From Thermoplasmata archaeon (GTDB taxonomy: Archaea; Thermoplasmatota; Thermoplasmata; Lutacidiplasmatales; UBA184), in assembly GCA_030037695.1 (NCBI GenBank), contig JASHQF010000153.1:1-11849 (forward strand): DNA of 11,849 nt, in the 5' to 3' direction. Position 1 is the stretch's first letter; each line of letters opens with the position of its first letter. This document shows, in pieces, positions 7,801 to 11,849 of the stretch. The notes under the pieces were generated by a model. It was given only the letters and a program-made list of their open reading frames with translations, made no database searches and was not told the DNA's origin. Position numbers and translations under genes: made by a program.

Positions 7801-7848
7801 CCGCCGGACGGGATCGAGGCGGCGCCCCCGTCGCCGGGCTCGCCGTGA
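4837..7848 (+). CDS. Membrane-anchored surface protein: YVTN-type beta-propellers plus ETGLPxGT repeats
   Basis: This 1003-residue protein begins with basic residues and a hydrophobic signal segment (about 14-33). From about residue 101 to 703 it has about 14 repeats of roughly 43 residues. Each carries an AYD-type start, a VYVSN/VYVAN-like strand, a VxVID/VxVLN strand and a VGxxPxG turn: the YVTN/NHL-like beta-propeller pattern, enough for two seven-bladed propellers. Residues 711 to about 941 hold three repeats starting with VSFSETGLPPGT-like sequence. A membrane helix (963-981) followed by RRRPRG makes a C-terminal anchor with a short cytoplasmic tail. Many N-x-S/T sequons suggest heavy N-glycosylation. 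C446 and C452 could form a disulfide. Likely role: adhesion, ligand binding or cell-envelope structure. ATG 4837 fits the TATA box and the signal sequence. Confidence 0.88.
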   Translation: MADGRRGLSRRVPRWTAIVGIAVAALMLAPAGARTASEKAVGISPALRNVDAVPRAVSGEVVRAASPVGSTTKTLVLFNNTTLAGNVYNLTEGEAPEAIAYDASTGLSWVTSSATNAVAEVNGSNASGIRWVPAHYSPDGIAYDNTSGLLFLAETSSDNVTILNASTGAYEGSVKVGLEPWGVAYDWRTQQVYVSNHDNASVSVLNATSKSFVRNVTVGSAPEGVAYDPKAHAVVVANFDSDTIEFLNDSTYAIGPTDDLTGPSVILYNSANGLLYVATQNLSHSVTTVDAKSGTVEASIAGSEPATGLTYVPSAGAVYASDSGLDGDGTVQVLPNGASTVSTNISLGDYTYPSAAAYDNASGDVLVVEENAEFWAGYNVVEIDPATNVTVGTIGLQHLPIAEAYDPVHDLVYLYDGGTGDVYAINTTTDHVERSAFVGYSGVNGCPGTYVCQGIAYDAVHDAIYVDYYNYIAYGISIVNGSTFSVRTVSNGTDAFNASSGIAIDPADHEAFVADFDTASVTVIDTDTQEATTSIPVRSHPFGVVYDSGDDLVYVSNSENSTVSVIDPVSDTVLANITVGGMPVGETYDPDNGDVYVANAGVDNNLTILSGPGKDVVGNVNLHATGTPGEDAFDAANGTVEVTLEGTSSFPGDLSLVNTTNQSFAGLVPEGTISVGGGIVYATNVAESFVANYLPGTVSVVRLGGSPSPSYQVSFSETGLPPGTLWGVEFNGTPETSTSSSIGFAEPNGNYPFSVDAETGYTCNVTGGTLVVHNAPAHWSLVFTANTEATYQVSFSEMGLPPGTEWGIVFNGTPVSSTSSSLGFAEPNASYPFTVDPVAGYRPNVTSGVLTVANAPAHWSIVFSPTLFNVTFLETGLPVGTRWSVSFNGSTEASSSSAIVFLGADGKWAYTVPSSAGYLPSPGSGNVTVSGAAQTVPIRFAAPAPNGPPPSFLGLSGASGYELLGGIVGAAVALVALAVVLRRRPRGPPPDGIEAAPPSPGSP
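6967..7659 (+). repeat. Three tandem protein-coding repeats (ETGLPxGT domains)
   Basis: The units start at 6967, 7207 and 7438. Units 1 and 2 are exactly 240 bp apart, and 53 of the first 73 residues are identical by eye; the third is more diverged. Each has the core GLP-x-GT-x-W-x-(V/I)-x-FNG and, in the first two, FAEPN and NAPAHWS. Such repeats are common in exported Thermoplasmata proteins and probably form an Ig-like or stalk module lifting the propellers from the membrane. Confidence 0.8.
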
Positions 7849-7855
7849 GGGAGCG

Positions 7856-8302
7856 ATGACGACCGCATCGAGGGGAACCCGAAGGTCGGGCGACATCTTC
7901 TCCCGGGAGGAACGGGCGGCGATGCGCGAGGCGGTTCGGGAGCGGCGAAGGCGTCCCGGAACGTCCGACGGGGAGGCCGACGTCCGCGCGAAGATCGCGG
8001 AGATGCAAGGTACGGATCGCGCTCTTGCCGAGCGGATCCACGCGATCGTCCGCGCCGAGGCCCCGACGCTGGTCCCAAGGACCTGGTACGGGATGCCCGC
8101 CTACTCCAAGGGCGACCAAGTCGTCTGTTACTTTCGACCGGCCGGGAAGTTCAAGACCCGCTACGCGACGCTCGGGTTCAGCGACGAGGCGACGCTTGAC
8201 GAGGGCCGGATGTGGCCCACCGAGTTCGCGATCACGGCTCTGACGGCGGCCGACGAGGCGAGAATCGTCGCGCTCCTGAAGCGGGCAGTCGGCCCGAGCT
8301 GA
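7856..8302 (+). CDS. DUF1801-family protein (YdhG-like)
   Basis: This is a 148-residue soluble protein. The N-terminal part is a charged helix (FSREERAAMREAVRERRRR) and EADVRAKIAEM. It is followed by the DUF1801 core: LAERIHAIVRAEAP (58-70), TWYGMPAY (76-83), VVCYFRP (89-95), KTRYATLGFSD (100-110) and the C-terminal helix. The biochemical role is unknown; relatives have been linked to iron or frataxin-like folds. The sequence is strikingly like the version widespread in Actinobacteria, so transfer from bacteria is possible. ATG 7856 is chosen because GAGGGAG (7847-7853) is a good Shine-Dalgarno and the domain begins just after. The open frame extends further upstream, but only inside the surface-protein gene. 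It is 7 bp from that gene and probably co-transcribed with it. Confidence 0.85.
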   Translation: MTTASRGTRRSGDIFSREERAAMREAVRERRRRPGTSDGEADVRAKIAEMQGTDRALAERIHAIVRAEAPTLVPRTWYGMPAYSKGDQVVCYFRPAGKFKTRYATLGFSDEATLDEGRMWPTEFAITALTAADEARIVALLKRAVGPS

Positions 8303-8882
8303 GATCGGTTCCGATCTTGGTAGGAGGGGCATCCGCGGACCCCCGAGCGGCCGCCGCCCGGAGGGGGCACGGCCCCGTCGACTCGCACACGGCCGTGTCG
8401 CAGAGCCGGCACGCTCGAGCCGCGCCGGGGTCTCGTTTGCCCAACCCGCCCAGCAGCCGCGCGACCGTCGCCTCGAAGGGGAGGAGATCGCCAGCGGGGA
8501 GCTGGTCGACGAGGCGTCGGAGGTACGCGTGCCGCGTCGCGCCGACCCGATGCGCCATGCGGCGGCCGGCCGGCGTAAGCAGGACCCTCCGTTCCCGGCC
8601 ATCGACCCCTCGCTGGCGCCGGACGAGTCCCTCGACCGCGAGTCGATCGACCAACCGTACGGCCCCCGACGGGGTGAGGTCGAGAACGCCGGCCAGGGTG
8701 CTGACGGTCGTTCCGCCCAAGAACGTCGACATCGAGCGGAGCGCGCTGGCGGTCTCACCGCTGTGGCCCGACGCCCGGTCGAGCGATCCCCCGAGGCCGT
8801 CCGTGAGTGCCACGGCAAGGGCTCCCAAGAGGTTCCCCGCCCGGGAGCGGGGGTCTCGGGAGGCGCGGTCGCGTCGGCTCAC
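8232..8882 (-). CDS. MarR-family regulator with four-cysteine C-terminal motif
   Basis: This is a 216-residue transcription factor. Helical dimerisation sequence (NLLGALAVALTDGL) precedes a winged helix: TTVSTLAGVLDLTPSGAVRLVDRL-type recognition region (about 58-80) and the wing with GVDGRERRVLLTPAGRR (about 92-108). A dimer helix follows, then C158, C161, C166 and C172 spaced C-x2-C-x4-C-x5-C and ending CPLR. The tail could bind zinc or a Fe-S cluster, or act as a redox switch. The remaining 40 residues are low complexity and run antisense into the DUF1801 gene (71-bp overlap), so they may be read-through. GTG 8882 is chosen over ATG 8921 because it forms a GTGA overlap with the stop of the upstream gene. 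It probably regulates its own operon through the palindrome at 9243-9260. Confidence 0.85.
   Translation of the reverse strand: MSRRDRASRDPRSRAGNLLGALAVALTDGLGGSLDRASGHSGETASALRSMSTFLGGTTVSTLAGVLDLTPSGAVRLVDRLAVEGLVRRQRGVDGRERRVLLTPAGRRMAHRVGATRHAYLRRLVDQLPAGDLLPFEATVARLLGGLGKRDPGAARACRLCDTAVCESTGPCPLRAAAARGSADAPPTKIGTDLSSGRLPASGARRFSPRRPPSEP
8302..8317 (+). other. Short inverted repeat at the DUF1801 stop codon
   Basis: AGATCGG-TT-CCGATCT is a perfect 7-bp inverted repeat starting on the last base of the DUF1801 stop codon. It could help end that transcript, but the two-base spacer is too tight for a good hairpin and no T-run follows. It also lies within the MarR tail on the other strand. 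Confidence 0.25.
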
Positions 8883-9241
8883 GAGGCCCGGAGCGTCCAA
8901 CGGCCCCGAAAGCGCATCCACACCCGATCGCTCGATACGACCCCCGTGACCCGTCCCGAGGGTCGTTCGAGGAAGGCGGTCAGCGTGTACGGGGGATTCA
9001 GGTAGGAAATCACGAAGACCTCCGGCGTGAGACGCCGACAGAGCACCTGCCCCGCCCGGATCCGGGAGCCCCGGCCTCGGAGCGACGCGCCGCGATAGAT
9101 CAGCCCGCCGTCCCGGAGGAAGGTGTGGTGATAGATCGTCCGTCCCCCCTTCGCGTCCACGAGCTCCCAGCGGACGGTCCGGCCCCGTAGCGAGCGTACG
9201 GCGGCACCCCGTGGGCGTTCCAATCGCGAGCGCGAAGACAT
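8879..9241 (-). CDS. Calycin-like small protein (MoaF / phenolic acid decarboxylase-like fold)
   Basis: This 120-residue soluble protein is rich in beta strands. GRTVRWELVDAKGGRTIYHH (20-39) and EVFVISYLNPPYTLTAFLER (74-93) followed by GRVTGVVSSD match the GKTFRWTF/EVYVVSY-type strands of the MoaF and phenolic-acid-decarboxylase calycin group, which bind small, often aromatic or amphipathic, ligands. The activity is unknown; family assignment is by eye. ATG 9241 is chosen over the longer in-frame TTG 9262 because the TATA box at 9264-9273 predicts transcription starting at about 9241, making the mRNA leaderless. It is the first gene of a two-gene operon; its stop overlaps the GTG of the MarR gene by 4 nt. 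This suggests the MarR protein senses the ligand that this protein binds or converts. Confidence 0.7.
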   Translation of the reverse strand: MSSRSRLERPRGAAVRSLRGRTVRWELVDAKGGRTIYHHTFLRDGGLIYRGASLRGRGSRIRAGQVLCRRLTPEVFVISYLNPPYTLTAFLERPSGRVTGVVSSDRVWMRFRGRWTLRAS

Positions 9242-9242
9242 G

Positions 9243-9260
9243 GAGTTAGTTGACTGACTC
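9243..9260 (-). promoter_or_regulatory. Candidate MarR operator palindrome
   Basis: GAGTTAGTTGACTGACTC (plus-strand reading) matches its own reverse complement at 14 of 18 positions. It fills the space between the TATA box and the ATG of the calycin/MarR operon, covering the expected initiation region. MarR proteins typically bind 16-20-bp imperfect palindromes and repress their own promoter, so this is a plausible autoregulatory site. Confidence 0.55.
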
Positions 9261-9263
9261 AAT

Positions 9264-9273
9264 CATATAAAAG
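9264..9273 (-). promoter_or_regulatory. TATA box for the calycin/MarR operon
   Basis: On the minus strand this reads CTTTTATATG, the strongest TATA box in the window. Its centre (about 9268) is 27 bp upstream of ATG 9241. Confidence 0.75.
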
Positions 9274-9359
9274 ATCGCTGCCGAGCCGGAGGGCAACGGC
9301 GCGACTGCGCGGGGACGGTCTGACCCGGGCCCGGCCGGCTGTCCCGATCGAAGAGCGCG

Positions 9360-9392
9360 GGGGAGACAGCGGCTTTGCCGCGAGGGGAGACA
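9360..9392 (+). repeat. Hairpin flanked by 9-bp direct repeats
   Basis: GGGGAGACA occurs at 9360-9368 and 9384-9392. Between them GCGGC-TTT-GCCGC (9369-9381) forms a short hairpin. It lies in a non-coding gap (9274-9460) in which I saw nothing else. It could belong to the 3' end of the minus-strand micro-gene, or be chance in GC-rich DNA. Confidence 0.3.
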
Positions 9393-9460
9393 CCACCATC
9401 GGGGGCGGTGCGCGGGCCGCGGAGAGCCGGGGGATCGGCGTCGCGTACCGCCGGGTCGGA

Positions 9461-9622
9461 CTACCGGGACGAGCGTGAACGCGCCTTCGACCGCTGCTGG
9501 CGACGACGCCGCCTTCGGTACTTCCTCATGTAGGCAGCCCGTTCCGCCTTGTGGGCCTGGTACCATCGCGCCGTCGACTGGCGCGTGGCGGCGCGCTGCC
9601 GTCGCTTAGATCGGTACGGCAT
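9461..9622 (-). CDS. Candidate 53-residue Arg-rich micro-protein
   Basis: ATG at 9622-9620 opens 53 codons to a TAG at 9463-9461. The product has 18 Arg and 4 Lys but only one acidic residue, with a central helix-like part STARWYQAHKAERAAYMRKY and an Arg-run tail. The aromatic and charged spacing (RWYQAHKAER, YMRKYRRR) resembles small basic nucleic-acid-binding proteins seen in archaea and phages, including small ribosome- or DNA-associated proteins. A weak AT patch (about 9647-9656) lies about 30 bp upstream. It diverges from the ABC permease gene across a 123-bp gap. The frame remains open far upstream as GC-rich shadow, so only the part from this ATG is proposed. I cannot assign a function. 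Confidence 0.5.
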   Translation of the reverse strand: MPYRSKRRQRAATRQSTARWYQAHKAERAAYMRKYRRRRRRQQRSKARSRSSR

Positions 9623-9714
9623 CGAAGTCGGACGGGCGCCGGACGGGAAGAATCCTTCGCCGGACCAGGGCGCGGGCTCCCTCGGTGCAGGCGCCTCCCC
9701 GCCCGCATCTCTCC

Positions 9715-9723
9715 CGTTATGTG
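9715..9723 (+). promoter_or_regulatory. TATA-like box for the ABC transporter operon
   Basis: CGTTATGTG is centred near 9719, 27 bp before ATG 9746. It closely resembles the CGTTATATGG box of the surface protein gene and predicts a leaderless transcript. Confidence 0.5.
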
Positions 9724-9745
9724 GGGACACGACTAGCGCGGCGGG

Positions 9746-10453
9746 ATGGCACTCGCACGCCGGGGCGCTCCGCCGGGCTCCCTCCTTCCGATCACGTTGC
9801 GGAGGTCGTTCGTCGCAGGTCGGATCTACCTCGCTATGGGCTCGGCGTTCTCCCTGCTCTTGGCGGTCGCCCTCGCTCGGGCACGACCGATCGTCTTCGC
9901 GACGACGTTCCCTCTCGAGATGCCGCTGTTCGCGGTGCTCGGCTCGCTCGGGGGACTCATCATCTTCTCGGGCGATCGCGCGAAGGGGGTCTTCGAGTAC
10001 CTCCTCGCCTACGGCGTGCGACCCACGACGATCTTCGGGAACGGCGTGCTGGCGGCCCTGGGCCTCGCGGCTACCGTGCTCGCCGTGGCCCTCGCGGCGG
10101 GGCTCGGCACCTACTTTGCCTCCGGCGGCACCCCCACGGCGGATCTTGCGAAGTCGATCGGCCTGTACGCCGTGCCGATGAGTCTCGCCGGTACGGTGTT
10201 CAGCACCACCGCCGGCATGTACTGGGCATCCCTCTCGTCGCCCCGCTCGGGATTCAACAGCCCGCTCGGGGTGGCGCCGCTCCTGGGCGTCGGGCCCACG
10301 GTCCTGGTCCTGGTGACCGCCGAAACGGCGCCGGCCGCCGACTTCTACTGGATCACGGTGGGTGCCGCGGCGATCCTGGGTGCCGCGGCGCTGACCCTCG
10401 TCGCGGCCTCGGGTCGGCTGCTCCGGTCCGAGCGACTCCTCTCCCCGCTCTAG
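9746..10453 (+). CDS. ABC-2 type transporter permease
   Basis: This is a 235-residue membrane protein with six predicted helices (about 27-45, 57-75, 101-122, 138-160, 174-192, 202-221). After helix 2 it carries DRAKGVFEYLLAYGVRPTT (77-95), the coupling-helix motif typical of ABC-2 permeases (compare ExKGTLE-LL). The ATPase gene follows 15 bp later, so this is the membrane half of an exporter or of a transporter linked to lipid, polysaccharide or drug export. The substrate cannot be told. Size is similar to CcmB-type permeases, but I do not see their specific motifs. ATG 9746 fits the TATA box upstream. Confidence 0.82.
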   Translation: MALARRGAPPGSLLPITLRRSFVAGRIYLAMGSAFSLLLAVALARARPIVFATTFPLEMPLFAVLGSLGGLIIFSGDRAKGVFEYLLAYGVRPTTIFGNGVLAALGLAATVLAVALAAGLGTYFASGGTPTADLAKSIGLYAVPMSLAGTVFSTTAGMYWASLSSPRSGFNSPLGVAPLLGVGPTVLVLVTAETAPAADFYWITVGAAAILGAAALTLVAASGRLLRSERLLSPL

Positions 10454-10457
10454 GAGG
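10453..10457 (+). promoter_or_regulatory. Shine-Dalgarno of the ABC ATPase gene
   Basis: GGAGG overlaps the TAG stop of the permease and lies 11 bases before ATG 10469. It supports the start and co-transcription of the two genes. Confidence 0.6.
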
Positions 10458-10468
10458 ATCGAACGCTG

Positions 10469-11353
10469 ATGGGAACCCCACCCTTGCCCGAAGGTCCCGG
10501 CGAGGGGTCTCTCCAGCTCCGCTGCCGGGACTTGGTCGCCGGCTACTACGGGTCGAAGGTCCTCGACGGGGTCTCGTTCTCGCTCTCCGAACCGGCGATC
10601 TACGTCGTCCTCGGTCCGAACGGGGCGGGCAAGACGACCCTGTTCCGCACGATCGCCGGGATCCTGGAGCCGTCCGGGGGCAGCGTGACCCTCGGCGGGG
10701 TGCCGGTCGGGGATCCTGCCTCGCAGGAGCGACTCCACTTCCTATCTCACGTCGACGGGATCCCGGACGGACTGCGCGTGGACGAGGCCCTCCGCTTCTA
10801 CGCCCGGGTGCAGGGGGCGGACGACGACGAGGTCGAGCGCGTGATGGAGCGTCTCGCGATCCTGCCCCTCCGCCACAGCTTCCTCTCCCAACTGAGCGCC
10901 GGGCAGCGCAAGCGGGTCTCCGTCGCGAGGATCTTCCTGCAAGAGCGGGACATCTACCTGCTCGACGAGCCGACCAGCAACCTCGACCCGAAGGTCGCGG
11001 CCGAGATCCGGGACCTCGTTCTCGGCCTCGCTCGCGAGAAGGTCGTGCTCTACTCCTCGCACAATCTCTACGAGGCGCGGGAGATCGGTCGCCACGTCCT
11101 CGCACTGAAACAGGGCCGGGTCTCGTTCTTCGGTCCGATCGGCGAGCTCCGGAGCGAGCGGTACGTCCTCGGGATCCGGACCCTCCGGCCGAGCGACGCG
11201 CTGGCGGGCGTCCCGAAGCGTGGGGAGTACTACCTCTACGAGTTGCCGGGTCCCGAGAGCGTTCCGGCGCTGCTGCGCGACCTCGAGAGCAAGGGCGTGC
11301 AGGTGCGCGAGGCGCGGGAGATGGGGAACCCGCTCGAAGACCTGTTCACCTAG
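10469..11353 (+). CDS. ABC transporter ATP-binding protein
   Basis: This 294-residue nucleotide-binding subunit powers the permease encoded just upstream. Walker A is GPNGAGKT (49-56), the signature LSAGQRKRV (142-150), Walker B IYLLDEP with D166 and catalytic E167 and D-loop SNLDP, and the H-loop SSHN with H198. The usual Q-loop glutamine position is H94 (FLSHVDGIPDG), as in some CcmA-type ATPases. After the core (to about 220) a C-terminal domain of about 70 residues ends in MGNPLEDLFT, the tail typical of ABC-2 ATPases. The start is ATG 10469 with a Shine-Dalgarno. Its stop is 9 bp from the end of the convergent SIS-domain gene. Confidence 0.93.
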   Translation: MGTPPLPEGPGEGSLQLRCRDLVAGYYGSKVLDGVSFSLSEPAIYVVLGPNGAGKTTLFRTIAGILEPSGGSVTLGGVPVGDPASQERLHFLSHVDGIPDGLRVDEALRFYARVQGADDDEVERVMERLAILPLRHSFLSQLSAGQRKRVSVARIFLQERDIYLLDEPTSNLDPKVAAEIRDLVLGLAREKVVLYSSHNLYEAREIGRHVLALKQGRVSFFGPIGELRSERYVLGIRTLRPSDALAGVPKRGEYYLYELPGPESVPALLRDLESKGVQVREAREMGNPLEDLFT

Positions 11354-11362
11354 GGTCGGGCG

Positions 11363-11848
11363 CTAGATTCCGTAGGTCTGACGGGCGGCCCAGATCCGGG
11401 GGTCATCGTACCCCATCACGTCCGGGTTCCGCCCTTCGCCGACCGCGAGCCAATAGACCACGAACTGGAGCGGTACGATGTCGGTCACCGGCGCGAAGGG
11501 GGCCGGTACGGAGGGGAGCTCGAACTCGGTGGGGTCGGCGCGAGGGGGCCCACGGGCAAGGAGGGCCGTCCGCGCACCCGCCCGCGCTGCGGCCGCGAGC
11601 GCCGTCCGCGCACGGCGGCGCTCGAGCTCGGTGTGGGCCACCGCAAGGACGGCCACCTCTCGGTCGACCGAGGGCAGGACCCCGTGGAGGAACTCTTCCA
11701 CGCCTACGGCCGCCACGAACCGGGCCGCCCCCTCCCGGAGCTTGAGCGCGGCCTCCCGGGCGGTCGCGCGTTCTGCCCCGGATCCGAGCACGAGGACCTT
11801 CGGGCGGTCCCGAAGGGCGTCGGCGAGGCGGTGCCACTCCCCTTCTCG
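11363..11848 (-). CDS. SIS-domain sugar-phosphate isomerase/transaminase-like protein, N-terminus cut by window
   Basis: The minus-strand frame is open from the right window edge to the stop at 11365-11363, showing 161 codons. The GTG at 11791 is internal, because the in-frame sequence before it (RPKVLVLGSGAERATAREAA) is the start of a SIS domain: strand, Gly-rich loop, then helix ALKLREGA. Later EFLHGVLPSVD matches the EL-HGPLALVD segment of GlmS-type isomerase domains. VPLQFVVYWLAVGEGRNPD matches the IPLQLLAYYLA..G.NPD end of the second SIS domain. The tail GYDDPRIWAARQTYGI is longer than in GlmS. The protein likely binds a phosphorylated sugar, such as fructose or glucosamine 6-phosphate. 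No glutaminase domain can be seen within the window. Confidence 0.82.
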   Translation of the reverse strand, partial: REGEWHRLADALRDRPKVLVLGSGAERATAREAALKLREGAARFVAAVGVEEFLHGVLPSVDREVAVLAVAHTELERRRARTALAAAARAGARTALLARGPPRADPTEFELPSVPAPFAPVTDIVPLQFVVYWLAVGEGRNPDVMGYDDPRIWAARQTYGI

Positions 11849-11849
11849 C

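Noticed and set aside
8883..8921. ATG 8921 as the MarR start
   Set aside because: It would give a 39-bp extension inside the upstream calycin gene; GTG 8882 forms a GTGA overlap and leaves the full domain.
9623..10738. The upstream part of the minus-strand frame that ends at 9461
   Set aside because: It is antisense to the ABC permease and ATPase and is low complexity; only the last 53 codons, outside those genes, are proposed as a gene.
9685..11745. A 686-codon plus-strand frame across the ABC genes
   Set aside because: Arg/Pro/Gly-rich shadow of the permease and ATPase, which have clear motifs in their own frames.

Overview
The window is about 11.8 kb of very GC-rich DNA (roughly two thirds G+C by eye). 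It most likely comes from an archaeon of the Thermoplasmatota, possibly one of the high-GC terrestrial lineages such as Lutacidiplasmatales. Four things point there. First genes of transcription units have a TATA-like box 25-31 bp before the start codon, the geometry of leaderless archaeal transcripts. A large surface protein combines YVTN-type beta-propeller blades with ETGLPxGT repeats, a pairing typical of Thermoplasmata exported proteins. Pyruvate kinase has a Lys at the position that marks potassium-independent enzymes. Several genes start with GTG. The lineage is inferred; no rRNA or marker phylogeny is possible here.

Left part (1-3320): an N-terminally cut metallo-beta-lactamase-fold hydrolase overlaps an MFS transporter by 4 nt (GTGA). 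The MFS gene runs convergently into pyruvate kinase (pyk), and their 3' ends overlap by 98 bp. pyk is divergent from a tRNA-Gln(TTG) gene, each with its own TATA-like box in the short gap.

Middle part (3390-8302): a small thioredoxin-fold protein with a degenerate C-x-x-T active site comes first, preceded by a hairpin and Shine-Dalgarno whose ATG is out of frame with the domain, and followed by a long GC-rich hairpin. Next is a 96-residue Cys/His-containing protein with a strong leaderless promoter, then a 300-bp non-coding stretch with a perfect 12-bp inverted repeat. A 1003-residue membrane-anchored surface protein follows (14 propeller-type repeats, three C-terminal 75-80-residue repeats, C-terminal membrane anchor). 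A DUF1801-family protein follows it closely with a good Shine-Dalgarno.

Right part (8232-11849): a minus-strand two-gene operon encodes a calycin-like protein and a MarR regulator with a four-cysteine tail, coupled by a GTGA overlap. An imperfect palindrome between its TATA box and start codon is a candidate autoregulatory operator. Beyond it lie a candidate 53-residue Arg-rich protein (minus strand) and a divergent two-gene ABC exporter (permease, then ATPase). A SIS-domain sugar-phosphate protein, cut by the window edge, converges on the ABC ATPase.

Most of the window is ordinary accessory and housekeeping content. The best leads are the calycin/MarR unit with its operator, the double-propeller surface protein, the Arg-rich micro-protein, the thioredoxin 5' region, and the consistent split between leaderless first genes and Shine-Dalgarno or overlap-coupled second genes. 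I found no CRISPR array, insertion sequence, integrase or obvious defence system.
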